Origin: SXOA01 sp051004015 | GTDB taxonomy: Bacteria > Planctomycetota > Planctomycetia > Pirellulales > Pirellulaceae | NCBI GenBank assembly: GCA_051004015.1 | Contig: JBPCKT010000012.1 | Coordinates: 1 to 23,328 of the forward strand | DNA: 23,328 nucleotides | Reading direction: 5' to 3' | Part shown: positions 14,547 through 21,163 of the stretch, piece by piece | Layout of the letters: every line of letters starts with the position of its first letter | Position numbering within the stretch: the stretch's first letter is position 1 | Made by a program: the position numbers and the translations under genes | The notes under the pieces: model-generated | What the model was told of the DNA's origin: nothing | Seen by the model: the letters and a program-made list of their open reading frames with translations, nothing else | The model's database searches: none

Positions 14547-16874
14547 ATGGCCGAGTCACAGAAATGCCCTCAGTGCGGCAACACGTTGCCCCCCGACGCG
14601 CCTCATGGCGTCTGTCCCCGCTGTGTGCTGGGGCTGGGCTTGCCGGGAGAGTCCACGGCCGACGTGACCGCCCCCCTCGCCAGCCGCTTCGCCCTGCCGA
14701 CCAATGAGGAGCTCGTCTCGCTGTTCCCGAGCTTGGAAATCCTGGGGCTGGTCGGGCAAGGGGGAATGGGGGCGGTTTACAAGGCCCGCCAGCCGCACCT
14801 GGACCGGATTGTCGCGTTAAAACTCCTTCCGCCCGAGGTGGGGCGCGACCCGACGTTCGCCGAGCGCTTTGCGAGGGAAGCGCGGACGTTGGCCCGGCTC
14901 AGTCATAACAACATCGTGCATATCCATGACTCGGGGCAGGCGGGGGGCCTGTTCTACTTCATTATGGAGTTCATCGACGGCGTGAATCTCCGGCAGGCCC
15001 TGTTGGCTGGTCAGATTACACCGGAAAAAGCGCTCGCCATCGTGCCGCAGATTTGCGACGCCCTGCAGTACGCCCATGAAGAGGGAGTGATTCATCGGGA
15101 CATCAAGCCGGAGAACGTGCTGCTTGATAAGAGGGGCCGCATCAAGGTCGCGGATTTCGGGCTGGCGAAGCTGGTGGGGAATACTCCCGCGGACTTCACC
15201 CTGACCGGCACATCGCAAGCGATGGGGACGCTGCACTACATGGCCCCCGAGCAGATGGACCAGCCGCAATCGGTCGATCACCGGGCCGACATCTATTCGC
15301 TGGGAGTCGTGTTCTACGAACTGCTCACCGGACGCTTGCCGCTCGGCCGGTTCGCTCTCCCTTCCGAAAAACTGCAAATCGATATCCGGATGGACGAGGT
15401 GGTGCTGAAGACGCTCGAACGCGAGCCAGAGCGCCGTTACCAGCATGTAAGCGAAGTGAAAACGGACATGGAGAGGATTTCGCGCACGCCGGCAACTTCG
15501 CAGCGAGCTACTGCCGCCTTCGGGCCGCCGCCACGCCCGGCGGCCGATTCCGCGTCGCGCAAGGGTTCGCCGGCGACTGCGATGCTCGTTTTCGGGCTGC
15601 TGATTATGGCAGGGACGATCGCACTTTTTCTCTGTGGAGGAGTGTTTGCTGCGCTCGGACACGTCAGTAATATCACTTTTCTGCCAATCGCGCTGGCAGC
15701 CGCCGTTGGACTAGCCACCGCAATCTGCCTGATTGCCGTTGGCTTAACGCTCTCTCGCCGGCCAGCGCCCGGAGAGCGAGCCGCCTCGAGTGCTGCGTTA
15801 GCCCCCGAAGAATATGAGGCCGCCAAGCGGCGCGTGCGAGCCCCGGCGCTGGCGATGCTTCTGGTGGCATTGCTGAATTGTCTGCCGCTGATCGTGGTCT
15901 TCTTGAGCGACGGAGATGCTGCGGATTTTAGTGAACCAACCTGGTTCGTCATGTCTACGGCTGTTCCGGTGGTCGTGACCTCTTGCCTTGTTATATTTGG
16001 CGCGATCTGCATGCGGGACCTGCGGTGGTATGGACTGGCAGTGGTGGCAAGTATTCTTGTGCTTGCACCCTGTCATTATGCGTTCTTGCTGGGGATTCCC
16101 GTCGGAATCTGGGGACTGGTCGTGCTCACCCGTGCAGAGACGCGGCAAGCGTTTGAGGCGCGGTCGGGACGCATCGCCGTTGCCGCGAGTGGGAAGCCTG
16201 GCTCTCTGCCTGCTGCGCAACCGCGTTGGACGCCTATTCCTCTGGTCGCCCTTTGCGCACTGACTCCCCTGGTGTTCATTGTGGCCTTGATCGTGCTCCG
16301 ACTTTGGACCACGACCGACTACGCGGAGTTTTCGCCGGCCCAAGAGATGACCCACGGGCACGGGCCAGAAACAACAAAGGAGGTCCGTCCGCCACCTCCG
16401 CCTGAAGCCGTCACTTGGGGGGCGACGGGACCGCAACTAGGCCCGCGGCTGCGTCTCAACAGCATGTTGTTCAGCAAGGAGCAACTCGAGAAGCTCGACG
16501 CGGCGCTGGCCAAGACGTATCAGGAATATCTCGCGGAGGAACGGAACCACACGACTCGCAAGACGAATGAGCTCGGGCACTCCGTCATCAGCATTGCCAC
16601 GTTTCCCAAAGAAATGGGCGAGATCGAAAATCGCTTCTGGACGGAGGCGGACGCGATTGTTCCCGACAACAACGGCCGAGGTTATTTGCGGGATGCGCTG
16701 AAGTTCCCCGGCGACATTTTCCGCTTTGGTCACGTGCAGTCGACCATCGAGATGTGGCGATCGGGAACGTGGTACTACGTCAAAAGCGGCTTCGGCAGCG
16801 ACTATAGCTGGCCGGAGCTCCCCCGCATCTATCAAGGATTGTGGCAGCCGCCGGAGCCCGAGAAGAAGAATTAG
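14547..16874 (+). CDS. Zinc-ribbon Ser/Thr protein kinase with multi-pass membrane region
   Basis: The ATG at 14547 has GGAG eight bases upstream and begins with a zinc ribbon (CPQCGNTLPPDAPHGVCPRC, 7-26); the earlier ATG at 14409 would translate the palindromic repeat. The product has 775 residues. The Hanks-type kinase domain runs from about 63 to 330: glycine loop GQGGMG (70-75), catalytic Lys92, HRDIKPEN (183-190), DFG (203-205) and APEQ (233-236), all intact. A short linker is followed by seven or so hydrophobic segments (about 350-610). The C-terminus after a Pro-rich stretch (VRPPPPPEAV) is an exported-looking domain that includes SVISIATFPKEMGEIENRFW and TWYYVKSGFGSDYSWPELPR; I do not recognise it but it may be the sensor. 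It pairs with the sigma factor upstream. Confidence 0.93.
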   Translation: MAESQKCPQCGNTLPPDAPHGVCPRCVLGLGLPGESTADVTAPLASRFALPTNEELVSLFPSLEILGLVGQGGMGAVYKARQPHLDRIVALKLLPPEVGRDPTFAERFAREARTLARLSHNNIVHIHDSGQAGGLFYFIMEFIDGVNLRQALLAGQITPEKALAIVPQICDALQYAHEEGVIHRDIKPENVLLDKRGRIKVADFGLAKLVGNTPADFTLTGTSQAMGTLHYMAPEQMDQPQSVDHRADIYSLGVVFYELLTGRLPLGRFALPSEKLQIDIRMDEVVLKTLEREPERRYQHVSEVKTDMERISRTPATSQRATAAFGPPPRPAADSASRKGSPATAMLVFGLLIMAGTIALFLCGGVFAALGHVSNITFLPIALAAAVGLATAICLIAVGLTLSRRPAPGERAASSAALAPEEYEAAKRRVRAPALAMLLVALLNCLPLIVVFLSDGDAADFSEPTWFVMSTAVPVVVTSCLVIFGAICMRDLRWYGLAVVASILVLAPCHYAFLLGIPVGIWGLVVLTRAETRQAFEARSGRIAVAASGKPGSLPAAQPRWTPIPLVALCALTPLVFIVALIVLRLWTTTDYAEFSPAQEMTHGHGPETTKEVRPPPPPEAVTWGATGPQLGPRLRLNSMLFSKEQLEKLDAALAKTYQEYLAEERNHTTRKTNELGHSVISIATFPKEMGEIENRFWTEADAIVPDNNGRGYLRDALKFPGDIFRFGHVQSTIEMWRSGTWYYVKSGFGSDYSWPELPRIYQGLWQPPEPEKKN

Positions 16875-16946
16875 TTGCCTTCAAAGCGAGGCCAGCTTCA
16901 CAGTTGGATTCCCGTCTTTAGGCGATCCGCCGCTGCGTTGGTGTAT

Positions 16947-16952
16947 TAGAAT
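16947..16952 (+). promoter_or_regulatory. Candidate -10 before the 17025 membrane protein gene
   Basis: TAGAAT within TATTAGAATC lies about 72 bp before the ATG at 17025. No -35 is clear. The rest of the 150-bp spacer shows nothing notable. Confidence 0.22.
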
Positions 16953-17024
16953 CACGGCTGGGTAGGAGGGACGAATTTCCGGGACGGCCGGGAAGGCCAT
17001 CTTACGAAATGTGGGTCGACTGCA

Positions 17025-18077
17025 ATGGACGAAGGGAAATTGACGCAGCGGCAATCTCTCCGCCTGGTTCTTTGCGGCGTCGTGCTCCCTGCTGCCGTGG
17101 CTGTGGCGACGTACCTGGCCATGCGGCCGCTCTCCGCCGGGCTTAGCTCCGTGCTGCAGTCCACGCTGGTCTTTGCGTTTTTCATTTTGGAGGTCGGACT
17201 GGTCGGGGCGATTGTGGGAAATTTCCTCCCCCATCCGCTGTTCCGCTGGATGATCTATGGCTGGGTGATGCTGCTCATCGATCTGCTGGTTTGCGGGCAC
17301 GCGATGGTCTCGTCAAACAGCTACGTGCATCATGTTTTGCCCGCCGCAGCCCTCATTTCCGCTCAGATAGGGCTCGCCGTCGTCTGGGGAGTTCTCGGCA
17401 CCGGCCGCTGGTACTGGCGAATCCCGCCGGCCGTCGGCCTGGGAGCAGGGATGCTCTGGTTTTGGATTTCCTGGGTCACCGGCTGGAGCGGCCCGCTGAT
17501 GACGCCGGTGCTGGTGGTGCAGGCGATCGTTCTGTTCCTGATCACCGCCGCGCTATGGGTCCGCGGCTATCGCCTGGAAATCCCGCTACCCGAAAAGGGA
17601 AATGACGCCGGCAGCCGCCGTTTGCAATTCGGCATCCGGGACGTGTTGATCTGGACCACGGTGATGGCGATTCTGCTCGGCCTGATGCGGGGTGCCGACA
17701 TGCTCGAGTGGAAATCCATCTCGGACCATCCCTCCGTCTTTCTGATGTGCAGCGTCGCGTTCCTCTCGGCAATCGTCGTTGTCTTCTCGGTTTGGGCCTC
17801 GTTGGGGAAGGGTCACCCGCTCTTGCGGTATGGCCTGCTCGTGGTGATGCTCCTGGTGCTCGGCGCGGGGATGGGCGCCGCCTGCGTCTACGGCGACGAC
17901 TGGCTCCAGCGACGGGCCAGAGGGCTGCTTTCCTACCGCGGCTACGACTGGGACCTCCACCGCTGGCTCGAAGTCGGCTGGTGGTGGATCGCTTGGATGT
18001 TCCTCTCCGGTGGACTGCTCGCCGCGTCGCTGCTCGTCTTCCGGGCCGTGGGATATCGGCTGGTGAGGAGAAAGTGA
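17025..18077 (+). CDS. Polytopic membrane protein of unknown function
   Basis: The 350-residue product has around nine hydrophobic helices, among them LRLVLCGVVLPAAVAVATYL, STLVFAFFILEVGLVGAIVG, YGWVMLLIDLLVCGH, TPVLVVQAIVLFLITAALWV, FLMCSVAFLSAIVVVFSVW and YGLLVVMLLVLGAGMGAACV. Between the halves is LQFGIRDVLIWTTVMAILLG, a segment typical of planctomycete membrane proteins of unknown role (FSLRDLLxxT-like). No enzyme motif is seen. It follows the kinase on the same strand after 150 bp and has a candidate -10 of its own, so membership in the sigma/kinase operon is uncertain. A pair of inverted REP-like repeats lies immediately downstream. Confidence 0.78.
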   Translation: MDEGKLTQRQSLRLVLCGVVLPAAVAVATYLAMRPLSAGLSSVLQSTLVFAFFILEVGLVGAIVGNFLPHPLFRWMIYGWVMLLIDLLVCGHAMVSSNSYVHHVLPAAALISAQIGLAVVWGVLGTGRWYWRIPPAVGLGAGMLWFWISWVTGWSGPLMTPVLVVQAIVLFLITAALWVRGYRLEIPLPEKGNDAGSRRLQFGIRDVLIWTTVMAILLGLMRGADMLEWKSISDHPSVFLMCSVAFLSAIVVVFSVWASLGKGHPLLRYGLLVVMLLVLGAGMGAACVYGDDWLQRRARGLLSYRGYDWDLHRWLEVGWWWIAWMFLSGGLLAASLLVFRAVGYRLVRRK

Positions 18078-18080
18078 TCG

Positions 18081-18178
18081 GGCGAGCGGCCAGCGTAAGC
18101 TGGCCGGTGAGGTAGCGCGCAAGTGAGGCCCCTTTACAGGTGCCATGTTACCGGCCGGCTTACGCCAGGCCGCTCGCC
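18081..18178. repeat. Head-to-head pair of REP-like palindromes
   Basis: The unit at 18081-18108 contains GGCCAGC-GTAA-GCTGGCC, a perfect 7-bp hairpin. The reverse complement of 18150-18178 is nearly the same sequence, with one extra base and about three mismatches. The two therefore also form a long stem around a 41-base loop. Their position just after the stop of the membrane protein gene suggests a dispersed element that doubles as a transcript-end structure; no T-run follows. Confidence 0.75.
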
Positions 18179-18236
18179 GGACTCTCGGCAAAATCGTCAT
18201 AACCGGTTTTCCCATCGGGCCATTTCGCGCGCGAAC

Positions 18237-18242
18237 TATACT
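18237..18242 (+). promoter_or_regulatory. Candidate -10 directly before the methyltransferase start
   Basis: TATACT (five of six consensus bases) ends eight bases before the ATG at 18251, so transcription would begin at or next to the start codon. No -35 is visible. Confidence 0.25.
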
Positions 18243-18250
18243 GGAAATCC

Positions 18251-19246
18251 ATGTCCCTCGCCGCCCTCAGTCCGCCGAAAATCGCCGACGATACGCTGCC
18301 GCTCCGCCTGGTGCCGTCCCGCTGCTGCGTCTGCGGGACCGATGACGGCGAGCCGGTCGGAGTCGGCGAAGATTTCGAATACTGGACCAGCCCCGACACC
18401 TTCCTGGCGGTGCAATGCCCGGACTGCCGTCTGGTCTATCTCAACCCGCGGCCGGCGGTGGAGGAGCTATCCCGAATCTATCCGCCGGAGTACCACGCCT
18501 ACGATTTCAATCCCCGGGAATTCGGCCTCGTCTACAAGATCCGCCGCCGCTTGGAGGCCCGCCGCGTGCTGGCCTACGCTCGCGGCCTCCCATCAAACGC
18601 CCGTATTCTCGACATCGGCTGTGGCGACGGCTTTCATCTGCGATTGCTCCAGGACTTCGGCGACAAGAGTTGGCAGCTCGAAGGGGTGGAGCTTGATGAA
18701 CGGGCCGTCACTGCCGCGAGAAATTCGGGGCTGACCGTCCATCAGGGCGACCTGGAAGAGCTGGCCCTGCCCGCGGAGTCCTATGACCTGATTCTGCTCA
18801 TCCAGACCATCGAGCATGTTGCCGATCCTGCCGCCATCCTCTCCGCCGCCCGCAACTTGCTGAAGCCGGGCGGACGCATTGTCATTGTGACCGACGACGC
18901 GGCTTCCCCAAGCTTCAAGATGTTCCGCGGCCGGCACTGGGGAGGCTACCACTTCCCGCGGCACTGGAATTTGTTCGACCGCAAGAACCTAGCGCAGCTC
19001 GCTCGCAACTGCGGCCTCCAGCCCGTAAAAATCAAATCGATGATGAGCCCGGTGAACTGGGTTTACTCCTTTCACAACTACCTGGCCGATCGGCGCTGGC
19101 CGGCGTGGCTGGCGAACCGCTTCACGCTCAAGTCGACGCTCTCGCTGACATTTTTCACGCTCATCGATCAGTTCCTCACCCTCTTCGGCTGCGGCAGTCT
19201 GCTCTGCGGGACTCTGCAAAAGCCGCGCGAGGAGGAACGCTCATGA
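18251..19246 (+). CDS. SAM-dependent class I methyltransferase with zinc-ribbon N-terminus
   Basis: The 331-residue product starts with a probable zinc site (Cys25/26, Cys28, Cys56, Cys59: CCVCG and CPDCR) and the segment LVYLNPRPAVEELSRIYPPE, common in sugar- or lipid-linked methyltransferases of biosynthetic clusters. The Rossmann domain shows ILDIGCGDGFHLRLL (motif I, 119-133), the acidic end of strand 2 at ELDE (147-150), and IQTIEHVADP with LLKPGGRIVIVT (post-motifs). A hydrophobic-aromatic C-terminus (WVYSFHNYLADRRWPAWLAN and LSLTFFTLIDQFLTLFG) may touch the membrane. The stop overlaps the next gene as ATGA, so the two are translationally coupled. The substrate is unknown; a glycan or lipid precursor is a guess from the context. 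Confidence 0.88.
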   Translation: MSLAALSPPKIADDTLPLRLVPSRCCVCGTDDGEPVGVGEDFEYWTSPDTFLAVQCPDCRLVYLNPRPAVEELSRIYPPEYHAYDFNPREFGLVYKIRRRLEARRVLAYARGLPSNARILDIGCGDGFHLRLLQDFGDKSWQLEGVELDERAVTAARNSGLTVHQGDLEELALPAESYDLILLIQTIEHVADPAAILSAARNLLKPGGRIVIVTDDAASPSFKMFRGRHWGGYHFPRHWNLFDRKNLAQLARNCGLQPVKIKSMMSPVNWVYSFHNYLADRRWPAWLANRFTLKSTLSLTFFTLIDQFLTLFGCGSLLCGTLQKPREEERS

Positions 19247-20580
19247 CAAAGTCGAATGCGAATGCGCCCGTCGTCATTATTGGGGCCGGGTTGGCCGGAT
19301 TGACCTCGGCCATCTATCTCCGCCGGCAGGGAATTCCCGTGCAGGTGTTCGAAGCCAGCCCGCACCTCGCCGGTCTGGCCCGCAGCTTTGAGAGCGGCGA
19401 CGGCTTTACTTACGATTTCGGGGCCCACTTCATCACCAACCGCCTGGCGGCGGCGGTGGGGTATTCGGCTCAGTGCATCCACGTCCCCCACTATGGCGAA
19501 AGCTTCTGGCTCCGCGGCGGCGTCTGCCGCTATCCCTTCGGCTTCGCCCGCCGGCCCAAATTCGTGGCCAGCGCGATCGCCGCGAAGCTGAACGTCTTTG
19601 GTAGTAAACCCTCGACCGCCGCCGAATGGTTCCGCGGCAAGTATGGGCGGGCTTTGGCGAACGAAGTGGCCATTCCGCTTACGGAAGCCTGGTGCGGCGC
19701 ACCCGCCGACCGCCTCTCCACAGCGGTCGGCGACAAGATCCCCAGCAGCATCCTCAAGACGTTTCTGCTCCGCGTCTCCGGCAAAATGAGCCGCAAGACC
19801 GTGGCCATCGGCTATTGCGGAGCGTTGCCGGAATCGGCTCACGTCTGGCATGTCTATCCGAAAGGCGGAGTGGGCGCCCTGTGCCAGCACATGGCGGACG
19901 AAGTGCGAGACTGCATCCAAACCGAGTCGCCAGTGGAGGCGATTCTGACCGACGGCCAGCGGGCGACCGGCGTCCGCGTGAAAGGCCAAGAAGTTCTGGC
20001 TGCCGCTGTCATCAGCACCGCTCCGGTCCATATCCTGGCCAAGCTCGTGCAAGGAACGGACCTGCTCCAGCCCCTCTCCAAGTTTCGCTACCGGCCGATG
20101 GTCTTCGTCAACATGCGGTTCGAAGGGCGCGGACTATTGCCCGATGTCGTCGTCTGGACGCCAGGCAAAGACTTTCCCTTCTTCCGCCTCACCGAAACGC
20201 CCCTCTCGATGCCCTGGCTGGCCCCCGAGGGGAAGACCATGATCACCGCCGACATCGGCTGCGCGGTCGGTGACGAAACCTGGAAGCTGCCGGATGAAGA
20301 GCTTGGCAAACTCTGCCTGGAGCACGCGAAGAAGCTTATCCCCGACGCCGAGTCCCGCTACGACGGCTGCCGCGTCCTCCGCACTCCGCTGGCCTACCCC
20401 GTCTTCCTGAACGAATACGAGCCGCAGCGGAAAGCCCTGGAAAAATCCACGGGCATCGAGCGGCTCTACAGCGTCGGCCGCAACGGCGAATTCGCCCACA
20501 TCCTGATGGAAGACGTCTTCTGGCGTACGCGGCGCAAGATGCGGCAGTTGGTGAAGGAGCTGGAGTTGACACAAGCCTGA
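19243..20580 (+). CDS. FAD-dependent oxidoreductase, protoporphyrinogen oxidase/UGM-like
   Basis: The ATG at 19243 overlaps the methyltransferase stop and has GAGGA upstream; it gives 445 residues. The longer frame from 19105 is only antecedent overlap. An N-terminal dinucleotide-binding fold is clear: PVVIIGAGLAGLTSAIYLRR with GAGLAG at 14-19, the ribose-binding Glu37 in VQVFEASPHLAGL, then FTYDFGAHFITN. The C-terminal FAD-contact segment ends LYSVGRNGEFAHILMEDVFW. This pattern belongs to the amine oxidase/protoporphyrinogen oxidase superfamily and resembles UDP-galactopyranose mutase-like flavoproteins of polysaccharide clusters. No haem synthesis gene is nearby, so a role in sugar or lipid modification with the coupled methyltransferase is more likely. 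The stop codon lies within a perfect inverted repeat. Confidence 0.88.
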   Translation: MTKSNANAPVVIIGAGLAGLTSAIYLRRQGIPVQVFEASPHLAGLARSFESGDGFTYDFGAHFITNRLAAAVGYSAQCIHVPHYGESFWLRGGVCRYPFGFARRPKFVASAIAAKLNVFGSKPSTAAEWFRGKYGRALANEVAIPLTEAWCGAPADRLSTAVGDKIPSSILKTFLLRVSGKMSRKTVAIGYCGALPESAHVWHVYPKGGVGALCQHMADEVRDCIQTESPVEAILTDGQRATGVRVKGQEVLAAAVISTAPVHILAKLVQGTDLLQPLSKFRYRPMVFVNMRFEGRGLLPDVVVWTPGKDFPFFRLTETPLSMPWLAPEGKTMITADIGCAVGDETWKLPDEELGKLCLEHAKKLIPDAESRYDGCRVLRTPLAYPVFLNEYEPQRKALEKSTGIERLYSVGRNGEFAHILMEDVFWRTRRKMRQLVKELELTQA

Positions 20581-20661
20581 AGCGCAAGCGAAGGAAACCG
20601 CTACTCAAGTGTTAATGCCTGCACCAGCCGTCGCGCTGTCCTTCGCTTGCGCTTCAGGCTT
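20573..20661. terminator. Perfect 23-bp inverted repeat between convergent genes
   Basis: The arms at 20573-20595 and 20639-20661 are exact reverse complements, separated by 43 bases. The left arm contains the final codons and TGA of the oxidoreductase; the right arm is followed by TTT and ends 28 bp before the stop of the convergent minus-strand gene. It probably stops or stabilises transcripts from both sides. The long spacer and weak T-run make it unlike a classic terminator, and it may be a dispersed repeat. Confidence 0.65.
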
Positions 20662-20689
20662 TTGTCCTCAGACTCGTTAGAAGTCCCGA

Positions 20690-21154
20690 TTAGGGCTTTG
20701 CTTCGTCCAAAATGAGCTTCCCGCAGGGAGCGCAGCGCCAGCCAAAGAGACGGGGGCGGATGAAGGTCGGCTGCCCGCCCCGACCGAGGCCGATTCCGCC
20801 CAGCGCCCAAATTCCGAGGGCCAGGGGAATATCCGCCCGCAGCCATTTGAGTCGATAGGTATTGCCCAGAATCCGGCCAGGTTCCATGGGGCGAGAACAA
20901 AAAGGGCAACACAGGGATTGTCCCAATAACTGCTGCGGCGGCACGTGAGATTTGGGCGCGAAAGGAGTTCCCGTCGGCTGGGCGTCGGCTCTCTGGAGGT
21001 TCATCAGCGAAGGAACCATGTTCGCCGCGCCGCACTGGCAATCCTGCCTGCTGCCGCATTGATTCGGCTCGACCAGAATCGGCCGGTGACAGCGCACGCA
21101 GTTGAAGAAGTAGCTGGGGGGGCTCGCTTGGGCGGGTTTTGGTCGCTGAAACAT
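20690..21154 (-). CDS. Small double zinc-ribbon protein (DUF6487-like C-terminus)
   Basis: The 154-residue product has two cysteine sets. The first is NCVRCHRPILVEPNQCGSRQ followed by CQCG (about 18-42). The second is CCPFCSRPMEPGRILG (about 82-97) with WRCAPCGKLILDE at the end. The CPxC...ME.G...RC..C spacing of the second fits small planctomycete zinc-ribbon proteins annotated as DUF6487; this match is from memory. A weakly hydrophobic stretch (DIPLALGIWALGGIGLG) lies between the cysteine pairs, so membrane contact is possible. The gene starts nine bases after the cytochrome-like gene and is almost certainly co-transcribed with it. A longer frame over the same bases in another register (20601-21224) lacks any domain and is discarded. 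Confidence 0.75.
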   Translation of the reverse strand: MFQRPKPAQASPPSYFFNCVRCHRPILVEPNQCGSRQDCQCGAANMVPSLMNLQRADAQPTGTPFAPKSHVPPQQLLGQSLCCPFCSRPMEPGRILGNTYRLKWLRADIPLALGIWALGGIGLGRGGQPTFIRPRLFGWRCAPCGKLILDEAKP

Positions 21155-21163
21155 GGCGAGCCG

